Source: Flavobacteriaceae bacterium (GTDB lineage Bacteria > Bacteroidota > Bacteroidia > Flavobacteriales > Flavobacteriaceae). Taken from it: 43,764 bases of DNA. The stretch is taken from contig JADHME010000006.1 of the NCBI GenBank assembly GCA_016780245.1, forward strand, positions 1 to 43,764. The letters run 5' to 3'. Both the position numbers and the translations under genes were made by a program. Below, piece after piece: positions 9,789 through 19,851 of this stretch (positions are counted from its first letter, which is position 1; each line of letters begins with the position of its first letter). Below the pieces are notes generated by a model. It saw only the letters and a list, made by a program, of their open reading frames with translations, made no database searches and was not told the origin of the DNA.

Positions 9789-11180
9789 ATTTTTATCAAA
9801 AAAAAGTCTTTATTTATTGAAACATACGGGTGTCAGATGAATTTTGCTGACAGTGAGGTTGTTGCATCTATATTAAAAAAAGATGGCTATGAATTAACTG
9901 ATGATTCAAAGAGTGCAAATCTAGTTTTATTAAATACCTGTTCAATTAGAGATAAGGCTGAACAAACAGTTCGAAATAAACTTAAAACATATAATTCTTA
10001 CAAAAAGGATAATAATGATCTAAAAATAGGGCTTTTAGGTTGTATGGCTGAAAGGTTAAAGGATAAGCTTCTTGAAGAAGAAAAGATGGTTGACCTAGTT
10101 GTAGGACCAGATTCATACAAAGACCTTCCAAACCTATTGGATGAGGTTGATCATAACCAAAAGGCAGTTAATGTTATATTATCAAAGTCTGAAACCTATG
10201 GAGATATTTCACCAGTAAGAATTCACAACAACGGTATTAATGCATTCGTGTCAATTACAAGAGGGTGTGACAACATGTGTACATTTTGTGTTGTACCATT
10301 TACAAGAGGTAGAGAGAGAAGTAGAAACCCTGATAGCATATTAAGGGAGATAGATGAATTAAATCAAAAAGGTTATAAGGAAATAACATTACTTGGACAA
10401 AATGTTGATAGTTATTTATGGTATGGTGGAGGTCCTAAAAAAGACTTTAAAAAGACAACAGAAGAACAAAAGAAAAATTCTGTAAAATTTTCAAGCTTAC
10501 TTGACTTAGTTGCTTCAAGTTTTCCTGAAATCAGAATAAGATTTTCAACTTCTAATCCTCAGGACATGACAATTGATGTCATTCAAACAATGTCTGAACA
10601 TAAAAACATCTGTAACTATATTCACCTTCCAATTCAGTCTGGAAGTGACAGAATTTTGAAAAAGATGAATCGACTTCATACCAGAGAGGAATATCTTGAT
10701 CTTATAAACAGAATTAGAGACATAATACCTAATTGTGGTATTTCACATGATATGATTACTGGTTTTCCATCTGAAACTGAGAGAGATCATCAAGATACTT
10801 TATCTCTTATGGAAGAGGTAAAGTATGACTTTGGATATATGTTTGCGTATTCTGAAAGACCTGGAACTTACGCGGCTAAGCACTTTAAAGATGATATCTC
10901 TCCAGAAATTAAACAAAGAAGATTAGAGGAAATAATTACTCTTCAACAAAAACATAGCCTTGAAAGAAATAAAAGTTTTATAAATAAAAATTGCGAAGTA
11001 CTTATAGATAAAGAATCTAAAAAATCAAATGATTTTTGGAGTGGAAGAACAACTGAAAATAATGTTGTCGTTTTTCCTAAATTCAATTTTAAATTGGGTG
11101 ATACTGTAAATGTTGATATTAGTGATTGCACAACTGCAACTCTAATTGGAAATATTAATGAATTAAAAGCTAAATTATAA
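9789..11180 (+). CDS. miaB: tRNA-2-methylthio-N6-dimethylallyladenosine synthase
   Basis: Conserved N-terminus KKKSLFIETYGCQMNFADSEVVASIL lies in frame upstream of the tracked start at 9837; radical-SAM motif CDNMCTFC; GCMAER. Exact start uncertain (no ATG/GTG/TTG upstream; ATT 9789 or ATC 9795 possible). Confidence 0.93.
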   Translation: MFIKKKSLFIETYGCQMNFADSEVVASILKKDGYELTDDSKSANLVLLNTCSIRDKAEQTVRNKLKTYNSYKKDNNDLKIGLLGCMAERLKDKLLEEEKMVDLVVGPDSYKDLPNLLDEVDHNQKAVNVILSKSETYGDISPVRIHNNGINAFVSITRGCDNMCTFCVVPFTRGRERSRNPDSILREIDELNQKGYKEITLLGQNVDSYLWYGGGPKKDFKKTTEEQKKNSVKFSSLLDLVASSFPEIRIRFSTSNPQDMTIDVIQTMSEHKNICNYIHLPIQSGSDRILKKMNRLHTREEYLDLINRIRDIIPNCGISHDMITGFPSETERDHQDTLSLMEEVKYDFGYMFAYSERPGTYAAKHFKDDISPEIKQRRLEEIITLQQKHSLERNKSFINKNCEVLIDKESKKSNDFWSGRTTENNVVVFPKFNFKLGDTVNVDISDCTTATLIGNINELKAKL

Positions 11181-12442
11181 TGGAGTCAGTTTTAACAGTA
11201 AAACAAAGGTTTGGTATAATTGGAGATAACCCTATACTTAATAGAGCAATTGAAAAATCAATTCAAGTTGCTAACTCTGATATATCTGTCCTCGTTACAG
11301 GTGAGAGTGGTGTTGGTAAAGAGAACATTTCTAAAATTATTCATCAGTATTCTCATAGAAAACATGCGAAATATATTGCAGTTAACTGTGGAGCAATTCC
11401 TGAGGGGACAATTGATTCTGAACTGTTCGGGCATGAAAAAGGAGCATTTACAGGAGCTACAGCTAACAGGAGTGGTTATTTTGAAGTAGCAGATGGAGGA
11501 ACAATATTTCTAGATGAAGTTGGTGAACTTCCACTCTCAACTCAAGTTAGACTTTTAAGAATTCTTGAAAGTGGAGAATATATTAAAGTTGGATCTTCAA
11601 AAGTTCAAAAAACTAATGTAAGAATAGTCGCCGCAACTAATGTTAATATGGATGAGGCAATAAAAAAGGGAAAATTTAGAGAAGATCTTTTTTACAGACT
11701 TAGTACTATTATTATTAACATACCACCATTGAGAGATAGAAAAGATGATATCCCTATTTTATTCAGAAAATTTGCATCTGATTTTGCCCAAAAATACAAT
11801 ATGCCAACATTAAGACTTGATGAATCCGCTCAAGATTTGCTTTGTCAACAAGATTGGAAAGGTAATATTAGACAGTTAAGAAATGTTGCTGAACAAATGT
11901 CAATATTAGAAAAAGAAAGAAATCTTAAAAGTGATACTTTAAATAATTATCTTCCAAATAAAGTTTCAAAACTTCCGGCAACTCTTGATGATGTTAAAGA
12001 AGATTCATCCTCTTTTTCATCAGAGCGTGAAATCCTTTATAAGGTTTTGTTTGACATGAAGAATGACTTAAATGATCTGAAAAAATTAACTCTTGAAATA
12101 ATGCAAGGCGATGATAACAGTGATATAAAAGAAAAGAATCAAGGCTTGATTAATAAAATTTATGGAGATGATGAATCATATGATAGTCAAGAAATAGTAA
12201 ATTCAGCAGTTGATTTGAATGTTGATCTTGAGAGCAAAGTTCAGGATAAGTACGAATATGTTGAGACTATCGAAGAAGAAGAAACTCTTTCTCTTCAGGA
12301 TAAAGAACTAGAAATGATTAAACAAGCTTTAATCAGGACTAATGGAAGAAGAAAAAATGCTGCTAAAGAGTTAGGTATATCAGAAAGAACATTATATAGA
12401 AAAATTAAACAACATAATCTTGGAGATGTTTCAGAATTTTAA
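11180..12442 (+). CDS. sigma-54-dependent transcriptional activator (AAA+ with Fis-type HTH, no receiver domain)
   Basis: GESGVGKENISKIIH Walker A, GHEKGAFTGA, FLDEVGELP, GRRKNAAKELGISERTLYRKIKQ C-terminal HTH. TAATG overlap with the miaB stop. Confidence 0.94.
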   Translation: MESVLTVKQRFGIIGDNPILNRAIEKSIQVANSDISVLVTGESGVGKENISKIIHQYSHRKHAKYIAVNCGAIPEGTIDSELFGHEKGAFTGATANRSGYFEVADGGTIFLDEVGELPLSTQVRLLRILESGEYIKVGSSKVQKTNVRIVAATNVNMDEAIKKGKFREDLFYRLSTIIINIPPLRDRKDDIPILFRKFASDFAQKYNMPTLRLDESAQDLLCQQDWKGNIRQLRNVAEQMSILEKERNLKSDTLNNYLPNKVSKLPATLDDVKEDSSSFSSEREILYKVLFDMKNDLNDLKKLTLEIMQGDDNSDIKEKNQGLINKIYGDDESYDSQEIVNSAVDLNVDLESKVQDKYEYVETIEEEETLSLQDKELEMIKQALIRTNGRRKNAAKELGISERTLYRKIKQHNLGDVSEF

Positions 12443-12950
12443 AAAATATTTTTTACTTTTTAGTTTTTCATTAATAAGTTTCTCATGTGGAATCTACAGC
12501 TTTACTGGTTCATCGATTCCAGTAGGAGTTGAAACTTTTCAGGTTGATTATTTTGAAAATACTGCTGGTGGAAAACCTGGATCTACTGTCGAACCTGGTC
12601 TTGACAGAGACTTTACTATTGCATTACAAGACTTGATTGTTAATCAAACTAGTCTTAACCTTGTTAATGAAGGAGGTGACATAATATATAGTGGAGAAAT
12701 TGTTGAGTTTAGTGTTACACCTATGGCAGCCACTGCTGAGATTAGAGCAGCTCAAAACAGATTAATAATGGCTGTAATGGTTAGTTATGAAAATGTTTTA
12801 AATGAAGAGGACAACATAGAAAAAAGATTCTCATTTTATTATGATTTTCCAGGCAATCTTCAAGTATATGATATAAAAGATACTGCACTTCAAGAAATTT
12901 TTGAGAGAATTACTCAAGATATCTTTAATGAAACATTAGCAAAATGGTAA
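12420..12950 (+). CDS. lptE: LPS-assembly lipoprotein LptE
   Basis: Lipobox (LISFSCG) YSFTGSSIP, ENTAGGKPGSTVEPGLDRDFTIALQDLI; conserved position between the sigma54 activator and secG. Confidence 0.85.
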   Translation: MEMFQNFKKYFLLFSFSLISFSCGIYSFTGSSIPVGVETFQVDYFENTAGGKPGSTVEPGLDRDFTIALQDLIVNQTSLNLVNEGGDIIYSGEIVEFSVTPMAATAEIRAAQNRLIMAVMVSYENVLNEEDNIEKRFSFYYDFPGNLQVYDIKDTALQEIFERITQDIFNETLAKW

Positions 12951-13549
12951 ACAAAACAGGTGATTTATTCTCAAAAATTTTAAATGAATTTGATCCATCA
13001 GATTCTTCAACATCCACTGTTTTAAAAGGAATACTTAATACTTATCCTTTTTTTCAGTCAGCATCAGCTTATTATTTAAAAACACTTAAAGTTCAGGGAA
13101 AAGAGTCGTTCAATGAGTTACTTCTAAAGACTGCTATCTTAACACACAATAGGTCTATACTAAGGAACTGGATATATGAAAAGGAAGAAAATAAAATTAA
13201 CAAGAAGGTTGATAAAATTGAAAAATATTCTTTTTTAGATTGGTTTGATGTAATAAATGAAAGCGAGTCAAATTTAGATTACAAGATTGATTTAATTGAT
13301 AAATTCATAAAGAATTCTCCAAAAATTAATATTGACAAGGAATATAAGTCTGATATTGAAATTATTCCTAAATCAAAGATTAAAGATGATTTAATAACTG
13401 AGACTCTTGCAAAAATTTATATTGATCAAAAAAAATATAATAAAGCGATAAAAGCTTATAGTATATTAAGCTTGAAATATCCAAAAAAAAGTAGTTTCTT
13501 TGCAGACCAAATTGAAAGGATAAAAAACTTAAAAAAAAATAATAATTAA
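12944..13549 (+). CDS. conserved hypothetical protein with C-terminal TPR-like helices
   Basis: 201-aa ORF overlapping lptE; ETLAKIYIDQKKYNKAIKAYSILSLKYPKKSSFFADQIERI. Confidence 0.7.
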   Translation: MVNKTGDLFSKILNEFDPSDSSTSTVLKGILNTYPFFQSASAYYLKTLKVQGKESFNELLLKTAILTHNRSILRNWIYEKEENKINKKVDKIEKYSFLDWFDVINESESNLDYKIDLIDKFIKNSPKINIDKEYKSDIEIIPKSKIKDDLITETLAKIYIDQKKYNKAIKAYSILSLKYPKKSSFFADQIERIKNLKKNNN

Positions 13550-13551
13550 CC

Positions 13552-13896
13552 ATGGGAACCTTTTGGATATTAGTATCACTGATTTTATTTGTTTGTGTTT
13601 TATTAATACTTGTGATTATGGTTCAAAACCCTAAAGGAGGAGGTCTATCTTCGACTTTTGGTGGAGGGCAACAACAAATTGGTGGTGTAAAAAGCACCAC
13701 AGATTTTCTTGATAAAAGTACATGGGCTCTTGCTATAATTATTCTTGTTTTGATTCTTATTTCAAACGTAACATTAATGAATGATTCAGATAAATCTGAT
13801 TCAATTCTAATTGATGAATCAATTCCTGAGCAAACCATTCCAGAAATTCCAGAACAAAGCATTCCTGAGATTCCCACTGAAACTATAGATGATTAA
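13552..13896 (+). CDS. secG: preprotein translocase subunit SecG
   Basis: Two TM segments around VMVQNPKGGGLSSTFGGGQQQIGGVKSTTDFLDKSTW, a SecG signature. Confidence 0.95.
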   Translation: MGTFWILVSLILFVCVLLILVIMVQNPKGGGLSSTFGGGQQQIGGVKSTTDFLDKSTWALAIIILVLILISNVTLMNDSDKSDSILIDESIPEQTIPEIPEQSIPEIPTETIDD

Positions 13897-13940
13897 TGTC
13901 ATGATGTCATGAAAAACACCTTTTCATAGATGTTAAATCG

Positions 13941-13969
13941 TTTGGCATAGTTTATGAAATTTCTATAAT
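13941..13969 (+). promoter_or_regulatory. candidate groESL promoter
   Basis: TTTG (13941-13944) - N19 - TATAAT (13964-13969), 16 nt before the groES ATG. Confidence 0.45.
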
Positions 13970-13985
13970 ATTAAAATTAAATAAA

Positions 13986-14264
13986 ATGAGTAAAATTAAT
14001 ATTAAACCACTTGCAGATAGAGTTTTAGTTGAACCCTCTGAAGCTGAAACAACTACTTCATCTGGGATTATTATTCCAGATACTGCAAAAGAGAAACCTC
14101 AAAGAGGTAAAATTGTTGCAGCTGGGCCTGGAACAAAAGAAAATCCAGTAACTGTTAAAGTTGGAGATATTGTTCTCTATGGAAAATATGCTGGAACAGA
14201 ACTTCAACATGAAGGTGTTGATTATTTGATAATGAAAGAAACTGATATTCTTGCAATTGTATAA
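13986..14264 (+). CDS. groES: co-chaperonin GroES
   Basis: [43 protein letters not shown]. Confidence 0.98.
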   Translation: MSKINIKPLADRVLVEPSEAETTTSSGIIIPDTAKEKPQRGKIVAAGPGTKENPVTVKVGDIVLYGKYAGTELQHEGVDYLIMKETDILAIV

Positions 14265-14274
14265 CTTAATTTAA

Positions 14275-15915
<1,641 letters not shown>

Positions 15916-15933
15916 TAGATTAACCACAAATAT

Positions 15934-15962
15934 AAAAACCTGCTTTTCAGCAGGTTTTTTTT
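15934..15962 (+). terminator. intrinsic terminator after groEL
   Basis: AAAAACCTGCT-TTTC-AGCAGG-TTTTTTTT hairpin plus T-tract. Confidence 0.85.
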
Positions 15963-15963
15963 G

Positions 15964-15971
15964 TACTTTTG
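15964..15971 (+). promoter_or_regulatory. candidate -7 box TACTTTTG for purH
   Basis: TAnnTTTG match 10 nt before the ATG at 15982, abutting the groEL terminator T-tract. Confidence 0.4.
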
Positions 15972-15981
15972 TTTTCTTCAT

Positions 15982-17493
15982 ATGAAAAAGATTTCTTCAG
16001 CACTAATTTCTGTTTTTAACAAAGATAAAATTGAGCATTTGTGTCAAATTCTTACAGACAATAATGTTAAAATATATTCTACTGGAGGAACCTATGAATA
16101 TATAAATAGTCTAGGTATTAAGCTTGAAAAAGTAGAGGACTTAACAACGTACCCATCTATTTTAAATGGAAGAGTAAAAACTCTTCATCCAAAAATATTT
16201 GGTGGAATATTAAAAACTAATTCAAAGTCTGACATTGATGAATCAAAAAAATATGAAATTCCTGATATAGATCTTGTTATAGTTGATCTATATCCTTTTG
16301 AAGAGACTGTCAAGAATTCAAATAACCATGAGGATATAATTGAAAAGATTGATATAGGGGGGATTTCTCTTATTAGAGCTGCAGCAAAAAATTATGAAAA
16401 TGTTACTTGTATCTCATCTAAAGATCAATACGATGAATTGATTAGTATTTTAAAGAATGAGTGTAAAACAGATATAGAATATAGAAAGAGACTAGCATTT
16501 GAAGCATTTCAAAAAAGCTCAGATTATGACTATAAGATTTCATCTTATTTAAATAATAAGAATATTAATACAAATTCTTATAAGGATGCTGTAAAAGAGT
16601 TAAGGTATGGAGAAAACCCTCATCAAAATGGTAGATTTATTGGGCAAATCGATGAAATATTTGAACAAATTCATGGCAAAGATATTTCATATAACAATCT
16701 TTTAGATATAGATTCAGCAATTGGACTTCTTAAAGACTTGGAAACAAAAAAATCAGTTTTTCTAATACATAAGCATAATAATCCATGTGGTGTTGCTATT
16801 AGGGATAATTTATTAGATGCTTATTTAGATGCACTATCATGTGATAACGTATCTGCTTTTGGTGGAATTTTAACTTCTAACCAAGCTGTTGATATAAAAG
16901 TTGCTGAGGAAATTAATAAACTATTCTTCGAAGTTTTAATTGCTCCAAATTATAGTAATAGTGCATTGGATTTATTAAAATCTAAAAAGAATAGAATAAT
17001 CATTAAATTAAAATCTTTTCCAATAAATAAACTCCAAACTCGATCATGTCTTAATGGAATTCTTGAGCAAGACATAGATGATAAAATTGAAAAATTTGAA
17101 GACTTTAAAGTTGTTACAAATATATCTCCAAATTCTACAAAATCTGATGATCTTGTATTAGCATCAATTATTGTAAAACATACAAAATCCAATTGTATAG
17201 CAATTGTAAAAAACAAGCAATTAATTGGATCTGGTATGGGACAAGTATCAAGGATAGATGCATTAAATCAAGCAATTGAAAAATCAAATAAATTTGGTTT
17301 TGATCTCAATGAATCTTGTTTAGCAAGTGATGCCTTCTTTCCATTTTCAGATTGCGTTGAAATATCACATGCAAATAATATAAATTCTATTGTTCAACCA
17401 GGAGGTTCAATCAAAGACCAGGATTCCATTGATTTTTGTAACAAAAATGGGATGTCTATGGTTTTTTCAGGAATAAGACATTTTAGACATTAA
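15982..17493 (+). CDS. purH: bifunctional AICAR transformylase/IMP cyclohydrolase
   Basis: KKISSALISVFNKDKIEHL, STGGTYEYI, GRVKTLHPKIFGGIL, LRYGENPHQNG, HKHNNPCGVA, SDAFFPFSDCVE. The tracked TTG start at 15961 is likely too early. Confidence 0.97.
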   Translation: MKKISSALISVFNKDKIEHLCQILTDNNVKIYSTGGTYEYINSLGIKLEKVEDLTTYPSILNGRVKTLHPKIFGGILKTNSKSDIDESKKYEIPDIDLVIVDLYPFEETVKNSNNHEDIIEKIDIGGISLIRAAAKNYENVTCISSKDQYDELISILKNECKTDIEYRKRLAFEAFQKSSDYDYKISSYLNNKNINTNSYKDAVKELRYGENPHQNGRFIGQIDEIFEQIHGKDISYNNLLDIDSAIGLLKDLETKKSVFLIHKHNNPCGVAIRDNLLDAYLDALSCDNVSAFGGILTSNQAVDIKVAEEINKLFFEVLIAPNYSNSALDLLKSKKNRIIIKLKSFPINKLQTRSCLNGILEQDIDDKIEKFEDFKVVTNISPNSTKSDDLVLASIIVKHTKSNCIAIVKNKQLIGSGMGQVSRIDALNQAIEKSNKFGFDLNESCLASDAFFPFSDCVEISHANNINSIVQPGGSIKDQDSIDFCNKNGMSMVFSGIRHFRH

Positions 17494-17508
17494 TTGGTAT
17501 TATTTAAC

Positions 17509-17516
17509 TAACTTTG
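17509..17516 (+). promoter_or_regulatory. candidate -7 box TAACTTTG for the mre operon
   Basis: TAnnTTTG match 9 nt before the ATG at 17526. Confidence 0.4.
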
Positions 17517-17525
17517 CAAACTATT

Positions 17526-18545
17526 ATGGGATTTTTCACAGAAGAAATAGCTATTGATCTTGGGACTGCAAACACTTTAATTATTCATAATGATAAAGTT
17601 GTCGTTAATAGTCCCTCTATTGTTGCTATTGATAGGTCTACAAAAAAAATAATAGCTATTGGTGAAGAGGCAAAATTCATGCAAGGCAAAACTCATGAAA
17701 ATATCAAAACTATAAGACCTCTAAAGGATGGAGTTATTGCTGATTTCGAAGCATCAGAAAAAATGATTAGTGAGTTAATTAGAAGTATTCCTACTCTAAA
17801 AAAAAGATGGTTTTCTCCTTCTTTGACAATGGTAATTTGTATTCCTTCAGGAATTACAGAAGTTGAAATGAGAGCTGTAAAAGAATCTGCTGAAAGAGTA
17901 AATGGAAAGGAAGTATATTTAATTCATGAGCCTATGGCAGCAGCAATTGGGATTGGAATTGACATAGTAAAACCAAAAGGCAATATGGTTGTAGATATCG
18001 GAGGTGGTACAACTGAAATTGCTGTTATCGCATTATCAGGTATTGTGTGTGAAAAGTCATTGAAAGTAGCTGGTGATGTGTTTACCAATGATATAGTATA
18101 CTACATGAGGACTAAACATAATTTATATATCGGTGATAGAACAGCAGAAAAAATTAAAATTGAAGTAGGGTCTGTAACTGAAAGCTTAGATGATCCTCCT
18201 GAAGACATGCATGTTCAAGGAAGAGATCTTTTGTCTGGTAAACCTAAGGAGAAGGTAATCTCATACATAGAAGTTGCAAAGGCAATTGACAAATCTATAA
18301 TTAGAATTGAGGACTCAATCATGGAGACTCTATCTCAAACACCACCAGAACTTGCAGCAGATATTTATAATACAGGAATATACTTAGCTGGAGGAGGAGC
18401 ACTTCTTAGAGGATTAGATGAAAGATTGTCAAATAAAACTGATCTGCCTGTTTATATTGCTGAAGATCCACTTCAAGCAGTAGTTAGAGGAACAGGAATT
18501 GCCTTGAAGAATATAGAAAAATTTAAGTCTGTTCTAATTAAGTAA
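17526..18545 (+). CDS. mreB: rod shape-determining protein MreB
   Basis: MGFFTEEIAIDLGTANTLIIHNDKVVVNSPSIVAID; DIGGGTTEIAVIALSGIV; GIYLAGGGALLRGLDERL. Confidence 0.98.
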   Translation: MGFFTEEIAIDLGTANTLIIHNDKVVVNSPSIVAIDRSTKKIIAIGEEAKFMQGKTHENIKTIRPLKDGVIADFEASEKMISELIRSIPTLKKRWFSPSLTMVICIPSGITEVEMRAVKESAERVNGKEVYLIHEPMAAAIGIGIDIVKPKGNMVVDIGGGTTEIAVIALSGIVCEKSLKVAGDVFTNDIVYYMRTKHNLYIGDRTAEKIKIEVGSVTESLDDPPEDMHVQGRDLLSGKPKEKVISYIEVAKAIDKSIIRIEDSIMETLSQTPPELAADIYNTGIYLAGGGALLRGLDERLSNKTDLPVYIAEDPLQAVVRGTGIALKNIEKFKSVLIK

Positions 18546-18552
18546 TTTTTTA

Positions 18553-19356
18553 ATGCAGTCAATAATTAATTCCATAGTTAAAAATAGGAACTTAATTATA
18601 TATCTTTTCCTTTCATTTGTTACTTTCAACTATTTATACAATAATAGTTCTGTTCACTACTCTGGCTTTGGAAAAGTTGGAACATTTATTTCAGGTTCAA
18701 CTTCTAGTGTTTACTCATATATAAACTCTTATTTTAATCTTAGACAAGAGAATAATAAGTTAATTGAAGAAAACCTAGAATTAAAAAAATATGAATCTCA
18801 ATTTATTGATAAGTCTAATAAAAGAGATGTTTCTGAAAGTAAAATTGATAAAACCATAAGTGCAAATGTGATATTTAATTCAATTAACAAGAGTAAAAAT
18901 ATTATAGTAATTAATAAAGGAGAACTTAATGGAATAACTAAAGAAATGGGAGTTATATCTTCAAAAGGGGTTGTTGGAATTATAAAAAATATAACAGATA
19001 ATTACTCCTCAATTGTTTCATTACTTAATACAGATCTAAAAATAAATGCTATTTTGAAGAACTCTTCTACTATAGGATCAATAAGTTGGAATGGTTTAGA
19101 TCCTAGAATTGTTCAACTTAATGATATTTCTCTCAGTAGTTCAATTAAAATTGGAGATACAATTATAACTGGGGGTATGTCATTTTATTTTCCTAAAGGT
19201 ATACCGATTGGAAGAATAGAAGATTATAACAATACCTCACTCGAGGGATATTATTCTATAGATGTATCAATTTTCAGTGACTTTTCCTCACTTTCTAATA
19301 TCTACATATTAAAGAGAACCGATAATGATGAAATTAAATCCCTGTTAAATGAATAG
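18553..19356 (+). CDS. mreC: rod shape-determining protein MreC
   Basis: N-terminal TM, NNKLIEENLELKKYE coiled coil, KGVVGIIKNITDNYSSIVSLLNTDLKINAILKNS; position after mreB. Confidence 0.95.
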   Translation: MQSIINSIVKNRNLIIYLFLSFVTFNYLYNNSSVHYSGFGKVGTFISGSTSSVYSYINSYFNLRQENNKLIEENLELKKYESQFIDKSNKRDVSESKIDKTISANVIFNSINKSKNIIVINKGELNGITKEMGVISSKGVVGIIKNITDNYSSIVSLLNTDLKINAILKNSSTIGSISWNGLDPRIVQLNDISLSSSIKIGDTIITGGMSFYFPKGIPIGRIEDYNNTSLEGYYSIDVSIFSDFSSLSNIYILKRTDNDEIKSLLNE

Positions 19357-19849
19357 AGAATTAGCCAAAGAAATAATTCTTTCATTAGTAATTGTATTAT
19401 CTCAACTATTGATTTTTAATCATATGAAGCTTTTTGGAACTGTAGATACCTTTATATATGTTTCTTTATTCATACTTTATAAAACAACTTATAATAAAAC
19501 ATACTTAATATTATTTGGATTTTTAGTCGGACTAATAATTGATTTATCATTTCAAACCTATGGTGCTCATACCCTGGCTTCAATTACTGTATGTTATTTG
19601 AAAGAAAGAATAGAAAAATATTCATTTGGAGTAAACTCAACATTACCATTAGCAATGATAAGGGGTACACAACTAACAAACAGAGTAACATATTTTTTTC
19701 TTATCATATTTATTCATTCATTAATTTATTTTTCTTTAATCTTTTTTAAATTTGAATTTACATTAACTATATTTTTATATACTCTTATTAATTCAATTAT
19801 TAACTTTATAATTATCTGGGTTATCTCGAAGTTAATTTTTGATAAATAA
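19349..19849 (+). CDS. mreD: rod shape-determining protein MreD
   Basis: Multi-TM 166-aa protein between mreC and PBP2; FLVGLIIDLSFQTYGAHTLAS. Confidence 0.9.
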   Translation: MNRELAKEIILSLVIVLSQLLIFNHMKLFGTVDTFIYVSLFILYKTTYNKTYLILFGFLVGLIIDLSFQTYGAHTLASITVCYLKERIEKYSFGVNSTLPLAMIRGTQLTNRVTYFFLIIFIHSLIYFSLIFFKFEFTLTIFLYTLINSIINFIIIWVISKLIFDK

Positions 19850-19851
19850 AA

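Noticed and set aside
13808-13890. Repetitive IPEQ/IPEIP tail in SecG as a functional repeat
   Set aside because: Short low-complexity C-terminal tail; likely a flexible extension with no clear signal of function.
15961-15981. purH start at TTG 15961 as in the ORF track
   Set aside because: Would add MYFCFLH before the conserved MKKISSAL start and overlaps the groEL terminator T-tract; ATG at 15982 fits better.
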